DNA of 64,000 nt from Arthrobacter sp. Soil762 (GTDB lineage: Bacteria; Actinomycetota; Actinomycetes; Actinomycetales; Micrococcaceae): positions 267,499 to 331,498 of the forward strand of contig NZ_LMSG01000019.1 in the NCBI RefSeq assembly GCF_001428335.1, written 5' to 3'. Position 1 is the stretch's first letter. Each line of letters begins with the position of its first letter. A program made the translations under genes and the position numbers. The notes beneath the pieces were generated by a model, which did no database searches, was not told where the DNA came from, and saw nothing but the letters and a program-made list of their open reading frames with translations. Of this stretch, positions 1-8,884 are shown in pieces.

Positions 1-1
1 G

Positions 2-652
2 GACGGAGCCACGGGCGTGGCTGTCATTTGCGTGGCGGACGGCGGCGAAAACACCATCGTTGTCATCCCGGGGGCCAACTCCTCGGTGGACGCCGAGGCG
101 GTGGAACGGGCTGCCGCCCGAATTGCCGAAGCAGCCGTCGTGGTTCTGCAGGGTGAAATTCCCGCCGAGGGAATTGCGGCGGCGGCCAAACTTGCAACCG
201 GGAGGGTGCTGCTGAACCTAGCCCCAGTGGTTGCCCTGGACCCGGCGGTTATCCGTGCGGCGAGCCCACTGGTGGTCAACGAGCACGAGGGAGTCCTGGT
301 GCTTGCGCAGCTGGAGCCCCTCGCCCCGGTGCCGGCAGATGACGAGGCGCTGGTCGCCTCACTGCGGGCACAGGGGATCCCGTCTGTCGTCCTCACCCGT
401 GGCGCGGACGGCGCCATCTGCTCAGACGGTGAGGGCACTCACCTGGTACCGGCCCCGACGGTCCAAGCAGTGGACACCTCGGGCGCGGGCGATGCCTTCG
501 TCGGTGCCTTGAGCACGCGTCTTGCCGCTGGCGCGTCACTCCTGGAGGCTTCCCGCTATGCGGTCCGGGTAGGCGCATTCGCGGTGCAAGGACACGGAAC
601 CCAGCCGTCCTATCCGACCCTGGCCGATGTGCTCCCTGAGGTGAAAGCGTGA
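2..652 (+). CDS. rbsK: Ribokinase (PfkB family), 5' end cut by window edge
   Basis: ATP-dependent phosphorylation of D-ribose at O5, the entry step of ribose use in the cytosol. About 216 codons are visible; reading is open from base 2, so roughly the first 80-100 residues of a normal ~300-residue ribokinase lie outside the window. The PfkB signature VDTSGAGDAFVGAL near the C-terminus carries the catalytic Asp and anion-hole glycines, and an LNLAP-type motif precedes VVNEHE, as in ribokinases. It overlaps the next gene rbsD by four bases (GTGA), so the two are translationally coupled. A deoxyribokinase or another pentose kinase cannot be excluded, but the rbsD neighbour makes ribose most likely. 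Confidence 0.9.
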   Translation, partial: DGATGVAVICVADGGENTIVVIPGANSSVDAEAVERAAARIAEAAVVVLQGEIPAEGIAAAAKLATGRVLLNLAPVVALDPAVIRAASPLVVNEHEGVLVLAQLEPLAPVPADDEALVASLRAQGIPSVVLTRGADGAICSDGEGTHLVPAPTVQAVDTSGAGDAFVGALSTRLAAGASLLEASRYAVRVGAFAVQGHGTQPSYPTLADVLPEVKA

Positions 653-1032
653 AGCGCCACGGAATTCTCAACGCCGAGCTCAACGCTGCCCTGAGCCGGC
701 TGGGCCATGGCGACCTGGTTCTGCTCGCCGATTGCGGCATGCCCGCCCCTCGCGGGGTCCCGGTGGTGGACCTGGCGCTAGTCCAGGGCATACCGCGTTT
801 TGACGAGGTTCTGGCGGCACTAGTCGGGGACCTGGTGTTCGAAAGTGCCACGGTGGCGAAGGAAGGACGCGGCACGGACACTGAAAATTGGGTCGGCAGC
901 CGCATCGGGCAACTGAGCTACGTCAGTCATCAGGAGCTCAAGGACTTGTCCGGGTCGGCCAGACTGTTCATTCGGACAGGGGAAGCTACGCCCTATGCCA
1001 ATGCGCTGTTGACCTGCGGGGTGCCTTTCTAG
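649..1032 (+). CDS. rbsD: D-ribose pyranase
   Basis: Interconverts the pyranose and furanose forms of ribose so that ribokinase can act. The 127-residue protein has full family length: it begins MKRHGILN, as RbsD proteins do, has the conserved H near residue 20 and ADCGMP, and ends in the conserved RTGEATPYAN and CGVPF stretch. The GTG start overlaps the rbsK stop (GTGA). It is the last gene of the rbs operon here; the next coding-like sequence is a truncated regulator on the other strand. Confidence 0.92.
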   Translation: MKRHGILNAELNAALSRLGHGDLVLLADCGMPAPRGVPVVDLALVQGIPRFDEVLAALVGDLVFESATVAKEGRGTDTENWVGSRIGQLSYVSHQELKDLSGSARLFIRTGEATPYANALLTCGVPF

Positions 1033-1065
1033 CCATCCCGGGGAACGTCTGCAACCCGAAGGGAC

Positions 1066-1183
1066 GGCGGGCGACGCCGAGCGTCCGCGAGAGTGCCAGG
1101 GCGCTGGCTTCGGGATCCTTGTCGAGGGCCAGGATGATCCTGCCGTCGAGGGAATCCACGGTGCGGGGGTTCGGGATGGTCAT
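1066..1183 (-). pseudogene. Truncated Lrp/AsnC-type regulator, N-terminal remnant
   Basis: Reading on the minus strand from ATG 1183 gives about 38 residues typical of the N-terminal helix-turn-helix of Lrp/AsnC regulators (LDGRIILALDKDPEASALAL followed by SRTLGVAR). The similarity then stops abruptly and the frame runs on as low-quality sequence into the rbsD 3' end. The ligand-binding RAM domain and half of the HTH are missing. It lies divergent from the aminotransferase/permease pair, where an intact Lrp-type regulator would normally sit, so a deletion has probably joined this stub to the rbs operon. Confidence 0.6.
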
Positions 1184-1276
1184 ATTTTCACCACAGAGAG
1201 TAGGAGTTGAGCAGAAGTCCCAATGGGTTGAGCCTATCTTGCATTGTGGGCCGGATCACAACCATGATCAGTGCTC

Positions 1277-2386
1277 ATGACCCGTGATCAGTTCCTGACC
1301 GCACCGGACACCGCGCTCCCCACCCTTCGCGGCGCGGTGGCCGGCCTCCCGCCCTACGTCCCGGGCCGGCGCAGCGCCGGCACGGACATCGCAGCCCTCG
1401 CCAGCAACGAAAGCCACTACGAGCCACTGCCCGCTGCCGCCGCTGCGGTGGCCGCAGCGGCCGGTACGATGAACCGCTATCCTGACTCGGCCGCCGTCGA
1501 ACTCCGCGAACGGATTGCCCGGCACCTGGGCGTCACGGCCGGAGAGGTGGCGGTGGGACCCGGCAGCGTGGGCGTCCTCCAGCAGATCATCACCGGACTG
1601 TGCGACGCCGGGGATGAAGTGATCTTCGCGTGGCGCTCGTTCGAGGCCTACCCCATCCTGGTTGAGCTTGCAGGCGCCCTGCCGGTCCGCATCCCGCTGG
1701 ACGGCGCTGAGGGCCACGACCTCGATGCCATGGCTGCGGCCGTCACCCCGCGCACGAAGGTCATCCTGCTCTGCACCCCTAACAATCCCACCGGCGTGCC
1801 GATCGGCCATGAACGCATCGAGGCCTTCCTGCAATCCGTGCGCTCCGACATCCTCGTGGTGATCGACGAGGCCTATGTGGAATACGCCGAACCGGGCAGC
1901 GGTCCCGATTCCCTGGCGCTCTACCGCCAGTACCCGAACGTGTGCATCCTGCGCACCTTCTCGAAGGCGTACGGGCTCGCCGGCCTGCGCGTGGGGTATG
2001 CCGTGGCGGCGCCGGCCATCGCCGAGGGACTACGTCGGACCGCCCTGCCTTTCTCGGTGAGCGCGCTGGCGCAGAAGGCGGCCATCGCGTCGCTGGACGC
2101 CGGGGAGGAGATGGAAGCGCGGGTCGACGGCGTCAGGAAGGAGCGCGCCCGGATGGCCGCGCAGCTGGAAGCCCAGGGCTGGAAACTGCAGCCGAGCCAG
2201 GGCAACTTCCTGTGGATCCGTGCGGACGAGCATCTCCAGGCGAGGCTGGTGGACGCGTTCGACCGCGCGGGCATCCTGGTCCGGGCGTACCAGGGCGACG
2301 GCGTGCGGATCACCGTTGCCGCCCCCGCCTCCAACGACCGTGTGCTCCGGCTCCTGGAAGCCCACGCGGCCTCAACAATCGACTGA
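1277..2386 (+). CDS. HisC-like pyridoxal-phosphate aminotransferase
   Basis: Class I/II aminotransferase of the histidinol-phosphate / aromatic aminotransferase group (about 369 residues). Visible features: an NES substrate loop near residue 36, NNPTG in the middle, VVIDEAYVEY with the PLP-binding Asp/Tyr, the Schiff-base lysine in FSKAYGLAGLRVGYA and a C-terminal VRITV core. ATG 1277 was chosen; an in-frame GTG at 1271 is possible. The gene is followed 43 bases later by an amino-acid permease, and the remnant Lrp regulator lies upstream. That context favours amino-acid catabolism rather than histidine biosynthesis, which would normally sit in a his operon. Substrate not determined. Confidence 0.82.
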   Translation: MTRDQFLTAPDTALPTLRGAVAGLPPYVPGRRSAGTDIAALASNESHYEPLPAAAAAVAAAAGTMNRYPDSAAVELRERIARHLGVTAGEVAVGPGSVGVLQQIITGLCDAGDEVIFAWRSFEAYPILVELAGALPVRIPLDGAEGHDLDAMAAAVTPRTKVILLCTPNNPTGVPIGHERIEAFLQSVRSDILVVIDEAYVEYAEPGSGPDSLALYRQYPNVCILRTFSKAYGLAGLRVGYAVAAPAIAEGLRRTALPFSVSALAQKAAIASLDAGEEMEARVDGVRKERARMAAQLEAQGWKLQPSQGNFLWIRADEHLQARLVDAFDRAGILVRAYQGDGVRITVAAPASNDRVLRLLEAHAASTID

Positions 2387-2429
2387 CCTGAAACCCCAAC
2401 CCGTTCCACCTACAACCAGAGGACTCCCC

Positions 2430-3842
2430 ATGGAACAACAGACAAAGACGTCTGGCCGCGCCCTCGGCGCCGCACTCAAACCCCGTCAGCTCACCATGAT
2501 GGGGCTCGGAAGCGCCATCGGCGCGGGCCTCTTCATCGGCTCCGGCGCCGGCATCCAGGCCGCCGGCCCGGCCGTACTGATCTCCTACCTCGTGGCCGGC
2601 ACCCTCATCATCCTGGTGATGTGGGCCCTCGGCGAGATGGCCGCCGCCAATCCGGACAGCGGCGCCTTCTCCGTCTACACCGCAAAGGCCTACGGGCCGG
2701 TGGCCGGCGCCACCGTGGGCTGGCTCTGGTGGCTGCAGCTCGTGGTGGTGATCGCGGCCGAGGCGCTCGGCGCGGCAGGCCTGCTGGCCACCATCTTCCC
2801 GGCCCTGCCGGTGTGGCTGATGGCCTTCGTGTTCATCGTGGTGCTCACCGCAGTGAACCTCACCAGCGTGAAGAACTTCGGCGAGTTCGAGTTCTGGTTC
2901 GCACTGCTCAAGGTGGTAGCCATCGTCGGGTTCCTCCTGGTGGGCGCTGCGCTGCTCTTCGGCTGGCTGCCGGGCGTGCAGTCGCCGGGCCTGTCCAACT
3001 TCACCGGTGCCGGATTCGCACCCAGTGGTTTCGCCGGCATTGCAACGGCACTGTTCGTCGTGGCGTTCGCGTTCGGCGGCACCGAGATCGTGTCTGTGGC
3101 GGCAGCTGAGACCGCGGAGCCTGCCCGCAGTGTGAAGACGGCAGTCCGGACGGTGCTGTGGCGCATCCTCATCTTCTATATCGGTGCGATCTTCATCATC
3201 GCGGCTGTTGTTCCCGTGGGATCGGCGGGGTTGAAGAGCCCGTTCGCCGCCGTGCTGGACGCCGCCGGCATGCCCGGCGCAGCGACTGCCATCACCCTGG
3301 TGGCCGTGGCAGCGCTGCTCTCCGCCCTCAACGCCAACCTCTATGGCGCCTCACGGATGGCATTCTCCCTCGCTGAGCGGGGCGAAGCGCCGCGCCTGCT
3401 TGCTTCCGTGTCCAAGGCCCGTGTCCCGGTTGTCGCAGTCCTGGCCAGCGTTGCTTTCGGCGTTGTTACGGTTGTGCTGGAGTTGGCTTTCCCTGAGAAG
3501 GTGCTTCCCGTCCTGCTCAACATTGTGGGTTCGACCTGTCTGCTGGTATGGACGTCCGCGCTCCTGGCCCAGCTCGCGCTGCGCCTCCGGGCCGACCGCG
3601 AGGGAACGGCGCTTCCCCTGCGGATGCCCGGCTTCCCGTGGCTCACTTGCTTTGGCCTGCTCATTCTCGCGGCGATCTTCACGGTGGGCTTCATCGGCGA
3701 GGATTCACGCCCCCAGCTCCTGAGCACCTTCGGACTCGTTGCGCTTCTGGCGGTGGCCAACTGGCTTCATCACCGTTCGGGCAAGGTTTCTGGTCGCGTT
3801 GAATCTTCGGACGAAGCCAAGCAGCCGGTGCTCATCGACTGA
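2430..3842 (+). CDS. APC-family amino-acid permease (AAT type)
   Basis: Twelve-helix inner-membrane amino-acid:proton symporter, 470 residues. The start ATG 2430 follows an AGAGGA ribosome site; longer open reading upstream overlaps the aminotransferase and is not used. The N-terminus has the AAT-family pattern LKPRQLTMMGLGSAIGAG and FIGSGAGI (first helix, substrate loop), and an ALGEMAAANPDSGAFSVYT segment. Hydrophobic segments continue to about residue 450, followed by a short charged tail. It most resembles GABA/aromatic/D-serine-type permeases; the substrate is not assignable. Likely co-transcribed with the preceding aminotransferase. Confidence 0.88.
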   Translation: MEQQTKTSGRALGAALKPRQLTMMGLGSAIGAGLFIGSGAGIQAAGPAVLISYLVAGTLIILVMWALGEMAAANPDSGAFSVYTAKAYGPVAGATVGWLWWLQLVVVIAAEALGAAGLLATIFPALPVWLMAFVFIVVLTAVNLTSVKNFGEFEFWFALLKVVAIVGFLLVGAALLFGWLPGVQSPGLSNFTGAGFAPSGFAGIATALFVVAFAFGGTEIVSVAAAETAEPARSVKTAVRTVLWRILIFYIGAIFIIAAVVPVGSAGLKSPFAAVLDAAGMPGAATAITLVAVAALLSALNANLYGASRMAFSLAERGEAPRLLASVSKARVPVVAVLASVAFGVVTVVLELAFPEKVLPVLLNIVGSTCLLVWTSALLAQLALRLRADREGTALPLRMPGFPWLTCFGLLILAAIFTVGFIGEDSRPQLLSTFGLVALLAVANWLHHRSGKVSGRVESSDEAKQPVLID

Positions 3843-3880
3843 ATGGGCGCTGTAAACCCACTCCGCGGGTTCGGTGCAGG

Positions 3881-3914
3881 GAGGGCGCGTCCGGCTTTGG
3901 CCGGGCGCGCCCTC
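3881..3914. terminator. Strong stem-loop between convergent genes
   Basis: GAGGGCGCG at 3881-3889 pairs with CGCGCCCTC at 3906-3914, and CCGG pairs with CCGG inside, closing a six-base loop. It lies 38 bases after the permease stop and about 100 bases from the convergent HNH gene, so it can serve both. There is no long T-run. Confidence 0.7.
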
Positions 3915-4014
3915 CGCTCTGCATGCTGCTTTCACGGCGACGGGGTGGCTGCGCCGGCTGCTCCCGCTGTCGTTCTCCGTGAGGCGTGATTTCTGGAATG
4001 CATTGACACTGCTC

Positions 4015-5049
4015 TCAAACGGGCACGATCTTGTTCGATTTGGTCCTGTTGCATCGCCAGCAAAGGGTCTGCAGGTTCTCGGGCGTTGACACCCCGCCCT
4101 TCGAGACCGGAACAACATGGTCCACTTCAAGAAGGAGATGGGGCTCCGCAGCGATCGACACTGAGCAGTATCGGCACGTGTGGCGGTCTCGCGTCTTGAT
4201 GAACTGGCGGAGCTTCGCAGTCATAAGAGCTCGCTGTCCGGCCGCGCTTCGGTTAAATCGGATCTTCTGCAAAAGAGTCTCGGCGAGCGCGTCAATCGTC
4301 TCGGTATTCAAGGTGACGGTCGTTCGCTGCGAGCTGTTCCCACCAGCGCTTACATATTCGAATGCATATTCAGGGTACGGAACGCTGATGGGCGAGAGTT
4401 CGATTCCGGCGTGCTCCATGAACTCCTCGGCGTAGTGCTTCAAGATGAAGGCAGGAGGGTCGAATGACGCAGTAATGCTCGCCTCGCGCTGATGTAAATT
4501 ATTGACCGCATCTTCGAGGCGGGCGATCTCCTCGCCAAGATTTTCTACGTCAGGAAGGTTTGCCTCGTCCGCCTTGATGTTGAAGTACTTCATCAGATAC
4601 TTGATGGGATCGGCGCTAGCCTTGCTTACAACTTGCAGTGAGCAGTTATGCACATTCTGCCCCTGGTAGTTAGCTACGTTGCGGTCACGGCGGTAGTTGT
4701 GATTGCTCGTATTCTCAAACGACGCCAGGTGCGCGTGAGCACCTGTGGCCGCTATGCCAAGCTGAAACGTTCCACGGCCACGAATCTCAGAGGTGTACTC
4801 AGCAATTTCATTGTGCTCATCGACGACCGAAGCGATCTCAGCTTTCTGCGCCAGAAAACCTTCACTGGCGAAGTAGCGGTTCTTACGAACATGCCGTATC
4901 AGGCGGGGCAACATCACGCCCGCCAAAGCCACTAGTGCAATTGGTAGGACGATATACCAGAACGAAACCATGAGCGCCAACACGACAATCACGATTCCGA
5001 AAGCGACTACATACGGCAACGGTGTCTCCCCTCGAGATGATTCAAACAT
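4015..5049 (-). CDS. Membrane-anchored HNH endonuclease
   Basis: About 344 residues from ATG 5049; an open frame continues upstream to 5280, so a longer start is possible. Near the N-terminus are two closely spaced hydrophobic segments (LPYVVAFGIVIVVLALMVSF and YIVLPIALVALAGVML), then a long soluble region, and a C-terminal HNH nuclease: CRYC, DHVVPVSKGG and NLQTLCWRCNRTKSN give two zinc-binding Cys pairs and the catalytic His in DH. HNH enzymes make nicks or double-strand breaks in DNA. A nuclease tethered to the membrane would act on incoming DNA or on DNA at the envelope; that is inference. The GC-poorer codon use of this gene differs from its left neighbours. Confidence 0.72.
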   Translation of the reverse strand: MFESSRGETPLPYVVAFGIVIVVLALMVSFWYIVLPIALVALAGVMLPRLIRHVRKNRYFASEGFLAQKAEIASVVDEHNEIAEYTSEIRGRGTFQLGIAATGAHAHLASFENTSNHNYRRDRNVANYQGQNVHNCSLQVVSKASADPIKYLMKYFNIKADEANLPDVENLGEEIARLEDAVNNLHQREASITASFDPPAFILKHYAEEFMEHAGIELSPISVPYPEYAFEYVSAGGNSSQRTTVTLNTETIDALAETLLQKIRFNRSAAGQRALMTAKLRQFIKTRDRHTCRYCSVSIAAEPHLLLEVDHVVPVSKGGVSTPENLQTLCWRCNRTKSNKIVPV

Positions 5050-5280
5050 GAGAATAGCGTTGGCCACTCTCCCAAACGGACTTTGACGCGGCACTCCAAG
5101 AGACCACTCGGAGACATCACGGGACCGATGACTATACGTTCCTATCTCTTCACGAGATGGCCGCTCTGCAAGCATGGCAGGATGAGGAACATAACGCCTG
5201 CATTCCTGTCGCCGCTGACCTGTCCGTCCGGCTTGAGGTGTCCCGCTTCCTTGGATGAAGCTAGGTTGCGGCTGTGACAC

Positions 5281-5449
5281 TCGGATGGACCGGGTCGGGA
5301 TTCAATTGCGTGTCTGCCATCCTCGGACTTGCTCACTGGCGCGATCCGTTCCGGGTGCTCGTTGCTGTTCACGGCCTACAAAAAGCGCTTAGCGCTAAGA
5401 AATTTTTGTAACTGCCAGGAATGTCCGTGGCCAGGACTAGGTTGCTTGC
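5281..5449. promoter_or_regulatory. Intergenic region with perfect 12-bp palindrome
   Basis: CTTAGCGCTAAG at 5388-5399 is a perfect palindrome, extended on the right by AAATTTTTG. It lies about 50 bases before the zinc-ribbon gene on the plus strand. It could be an operator or, read with the T-run, a weak terminator. Nothing else recognised in the gap. Confidence 0.35.
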
Positions 5450-5692
5450 ATGACTAAAGACGGCAAGACAACGAGTACCGCGACGAGGAAGTGCCCGGTG
5501 TGCGGGCATGAAGCCTGGCGCGTCATCTATGGAATGGTCATGCCCGACACCCGGGAGGAGTATTCAAAGGCGGAGTTCGCCGGCTGCGTCATGATGGAGG
5601 AACTCAGAATCTACCCCGCTACTGGCAAGGTTGAAACGGGCGTGCCGAAGTGGGCATGCCAGAATCCCGAGTGCCACCATCGCTGGTGGTAG
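5450..5692 (+). CDS. Small zinc-ribbon protein, function unknown
   Basis: 80 residues with CPVCGHEAWRVIYGM near the N-terminus and CQNPECHHRWW at the C-terminus, making two Cys pairs (CxxC and CxxxxC) that could hold one zinc. The W/Y-rich end is typical of small stand-alone zinc ribbons of unknown role. Base composition and the clean ATG start support a real gene, although only a weak AGGA lies upstream. It is convergent with the helicase gene, 15 bases away. Confidence 0.6.
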   Translation: MTKDGKTTSTATRKCPVCGHEAWRVIYGMVMPDTREEYSKAEFAGCVMMEELRIYPATGKVETGVPKWACQNPECHHRWW

Positions 5693-5707
5693 CAAGACTC
5701 GGCTGTC

Positions 5708-8700
5708 TTAGAACTCGCTGATCTCGTAGACCCGGCCAAGAGCCGGGAAATGGATGAGGGTCCGCAAGACCGGCTTGCCCGTCGCGGCGAGGACCGCGTT
5801 CCGGTACGCAGCCATCTGGCCTAGGTACTTCTCGCGAACGTGACCCGCGGGATCATTTCCCGGGTACGTCTTGTGGTCCACCAGGACAAATCCGTCGGAA
5901 CTCTCCAGCAACAGATCGATCCAGCCTTCCATGACCTGATGGTCTGGCCGCCAGCCGATGGCCGCTTCCTTGTGCCGGACCCATTCTGGAAATTCGATGT
6001 CCAGATAGGCTTCGAACCTGTCCCCAGACGTGATAAGTAACGAAGGGTCAACGGTTCCCGCGACCTGCCACCGCGCAACGATCCGCTCTGCCAGATCCCG
6101 CCGCTCGGGCGCGCTGAGCGCGGAGAACTGCGTTCCCAGATAGGCATGCACCGCACTGCCGACCGCACCCCAGTCATCGGAGCCATGATCCGCAAGCCGT
6201 GAACCCAGCTCGGCCACAGCGGCGACCGCGGCATCGTGCCCGGTAGAGTCCACGGACGAGGCGGCGAAGCGGGCTGGCAATGCCGCAGCGCCGGAACGGG
6301 TTGATAGCGCGTCTGCAAACCGCGGAGTCCAAACTGCAGCTGTCTGTACAGCATCGAAAGGCTCCAGCTCCTCAACAAACGCGGGAAAACCTTCGCCATC
6401 GTCTACCTGAATAATCCCTTCGGTGCTGTTCTCGTCTTCTTTCGACCAGGACACAAGGCCGGCAACACCCAAGTTGTTCAGCAGTTCCGGTTTGCCGTTC
6501 TTTGCGGTCAGCACAGTGGTCTCTACTGCCCGGGTCATGCCCACATACATGAGCCGTGACATGTTGCGGCGGTCGCGTTCCTGCGCCCGCTCCGCAACCT
6601 CGCTGTTCTTGCCCTTCGTGTCCAGGGGGGATCCGCCATACGGGAAGGGGGTCGGCCAGAATCGGATCCAGCGGCCGGCTAGCGGTTGCGCTAAATCGAA
6701 GGTGCCGTCCTGCTCCACTGCGGCCCCGAATGCTGCGAGCCGCAGGTCCTTGTCCAGCCCTTCCATGACTACCACGGGCCATTCGAGCCCTTTGGCCTTG
6801 TGGTACGTGAGGACGTTTACGATGTCGTCCCCGGCATTCTCGGCCGACTGCTGCTCCTCACTGTCGAAGAAGGCGAGGAAGCCGCGCAAGGTCGCAGGGG
6901 AGCGGAGCGCCAGGCACCGCTCGTAATAAGTGTGGATCGCTCCACGGGCGGCGTCGAGATTCCTAAACCGGGTAGCCGGCGAAGACCAGCTGGCGATGAG
7001 CCGGGGCAGCCCAAGAACGCCGGTCACTGCCTCGAAGACTTCTGTAGGAGTAGCCATGGCCGCGCGTTCACGGAGGCCATCGAGTGCGGTCACCAACGGG
7101 TCAGCATTCCACGACTCGAGCACGACGGCGGCATCCGGGGCTTCGAGGAGCTGCTGTTGCCATGTTGCGTGGGCCGAGTGGCCGGGATGCAGTGCCACGA
7201 GCTCGGTCAACGCCACAGTGTCATAGCCGTCAGCGATAAAGGCCATGCCTGCCCGCGCGAGCTGCACCTCCCGCGCGGCAGACAGCTTACGGGGGTTGCG
7301 GCTGGCACGGATTCCCAGCGCGTCGAGTGCCGTGGAAAGGGATTCCACATCCTTGTTGGATCTGGCCAGGATGGCCACATCGCCGGCCCGCAGCTCGGGC
7401 CGCCGTCCTAGCAGGGACGCCACGCCAGCCGCGGTTGCCTTGAGCCGCTCGGCATCGTTCGACTGTGGCCGGGTCCAGGCCTCGAGCGTGCCCGGGGACC
7501 ACTCCGCGTGCGCATTAGGGAGTTCCAGATGGACAGTTTCTGGTGGCATGCCGTGCGGTTCAAACACCGGCTCGAACACGGCGTTGCTGAGGTCCACCAC
7601 AGCCTGGTGTGAGCGCCAGGTTTCAGACAACTGCTCCCGCTGGCTGACCTTGGCAACCACGGCTTCCATGAGTTCAGGGTCAGTGCCACGGAACTCATAG
7701 ATGGCCTGCTTGGGGTCGCCCACCCAGACGGCCTCCTCTACGAGACCGCTGAGCTGCAGGAAGAGTTCCAGCTGGAGGGGGCTGGTGTCCTGGAACTCGT
7801 CGACCACAAGGAACTGGACGCGCCCGGGAAACGAACGCCGGAACGCCTCGTTGTCACGCGCAAGTTTCAGGACAAGGGTCTCCTGGTCAACAAAGTCCAT
7901 GAGGCCATGGAGCCGTTTGAACTCGGAGTAGGCATCGAGGCAATCCGCGGCGCACGCGAAGATCCGCCGGATGTACTGCTCAAGGTCGTGATGGAAAGCG
8001 GGGTTGGAGAGTAGGCCAGCATGAATACGCTGCCGGAGGTCCCAAAAAATGTCCTTAATCGGAGCCGCAGGAGCAGAGGCGATGAACCCGCGCCATATCT
8101 CCCAAGGCGTATCTTCCGCGGTTTGCGCTTGATCTATCTTCGGCAGGACCTTGGGGCACTGCTCCCGGAACTTCGCCGTATCTGTGAGGGCTTTCTTCCC
8201 ATCAGTGCCGGTACCGCTTCTGACCATTTCTCGGAACTCCATGCCACCGAGATGCAGGTCCCGCAGCCAGCTCGCCCGGTCGTCAGTGCCGGGCGTGTCG
8301 AGGAGCTCACGCAACCCGGTCCAGGAACGCTCCGCGCAGTCCGCAAGCTCCTCCGCATCCAGCAGGTTGGTTCGGGCGGCGTCCACGACAGAGCGGACCA
8401 TCTCCTGCCAGGTTTTGGCATCCCGAGCGCCAGCGTCGTCCGTGCCCATGCGGTGTGCGATGGGCAGAATCGCCGGAGCGTGCTCGGCCAGGATTTCGTC
8501 CGTGGCGAGGTTAAAGATGCCGGCAAGCTGCTCCTCTCCGATGACCTCGAGGGCAGGGGACAGGCCCGCGTCAATGGCGTGATCCTGGAGCAGCTGCCCG
8601 CAGACGCTGTTGACCGTTCCGATGAGGTTCACCGGGAGCTGCTGGGAGGCGAGCCGAAGGGCGGCGGCAGCGTCGGCGTCGTCCGTCACCTCAGCTTGTT

Positions 8701-8884
8701 CCAAAAGGCGGGCGGCGATGCGCTCGCGCAGCTCGCCTGCCGCTTTCTTGGTGAACGTGGTGGCCATGATGGCCCCGGCAGGCAGCCCGGCTGCGATCTG
8801 CTCCACGATCTTGCCCGTCAGCGTATAGGTCTTCCCTGTGCCGGCGCTTGCCGAGACCATAGTGACGTTTTCCAGCATGTTCAC
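5708..8884 (-). CDS. AddA-like UvrD helicase with C-terminal RecB-type nuclease
   Basis: About 1058 residues from GTG 8884, which overlaps the upstream stop as GTGA (ATG 8878 is the alternative). SF1A helicase motifs: SASAGTGKTYTL (Walker A, near residue 15), LVVDEFQDTSPLQ (motif II, about 360), VLTYHKAKGLEWPVVVMEGL (motif V, about 690) and SRLMYVGMTRA (motif VI, about 780). The C-terminus has a PD-(D/E)XK nuclease: GWIDLLLE, then VLVDHKTYPG, then GQMAAYR (QxxxY), as in AddA/RecB. With the next gene it should form a helicase-nuclease that unwinds and degrades or resects duplex DNA ends. It stands among defence genes rather than as a housekeeping recombination locus. Exact orthology to AddA is not claimed. 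Confidence 0.88.
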   Translation of the reverse strand: MNMLENVTMVSASAGTGKTYTLTGKIVEQIAAGLPAGAIMATTFTKKAAGELRERIAARLLEQAEVTDDADAAAALRLASQQLPVNLIGTVNSVCGQLLQDHAIDAGLSPALEVIGEEQLAGIFNLATDEILAEHAPAILPIAHRMGTDDAGARDAKTWQEMVRSVVDAARTNLLDAEELADCAERSWTGLRELLDTPGTDDRASWLRDLHLGGMEFREMVRSGTGTDGKKALTDTAKFREQCPKVLPKIDQAQTAEDTPWEIWRGFIASAPAAPIKDIFWDLRQRIHAGLLSNPAFHHDLEQYIRRIFACAADCLDAYSEFKRLHGLMDFVDQETLVLKLARDNEAFRRSFPGRVQFLVVDEFQDTSPLQLELFLQLSGLVEEAVWVGDPKQAIYEFRGTDPELMEAVVAKVSQREQLSETWRSHQAVVDLSNAVFEPVFEPHGMPPETVHLELPNAHAEWSPGTLEAWTRPQSNDAERLKATAAGVASLLGRRPELRAGDVAILARSNKDVESLSTALDALGIRASRNPRKLSAAREVQLARAGMAFIADGYDTVALTELVALHPGHSAHATWQQQLLEAPDAAVVLESWNADPLVTALDGLRERAAMATPTEVFEAVTGVLGLPRLIASWSSPATRFRNLDAARGAIHTYYERCLALRSPATLRGFLAFFDSEEQQSAENAGDDIVNVLTYHKAKGLEWPVVVMEGLDKDLRLAAFGAAVEQDGTFDLAQPLAGRWIRFWPTPFPYGGSPLDTKGKNSEVAERAQERDRRNMSRLMYVGMTRAVETTVLTAKNGKPELLNNLGVAGLVSWSKEDENSTEGIIQVDDGEGFPAFVEELEPFDAVQTAAVWTPRFADALSTRSGAAALPARFAASSVDSTGHDAAVAAVAELGSRLADHGSDDWGAVGSAVHAYLGTQFSALSAPERRDLAERIVARWQVAGTVDPSLLITSGDRFEAYLDIEFPEWVRHKEAAIGWRPDHQVMEGWIDLLLESSDGFVLVDHKTYPGNDPAGHVREKYLGQMAAYRNAVLAATGKPVLRTLIHFPALGRVYEISEF

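Noticed and set aside
2220..3842. Long start of the permease from 2220
   Set aside because: The extra 70 codons overlap the aminotransferase in another frame; ATG 2430 has a ribosome site and matches the permease family start.
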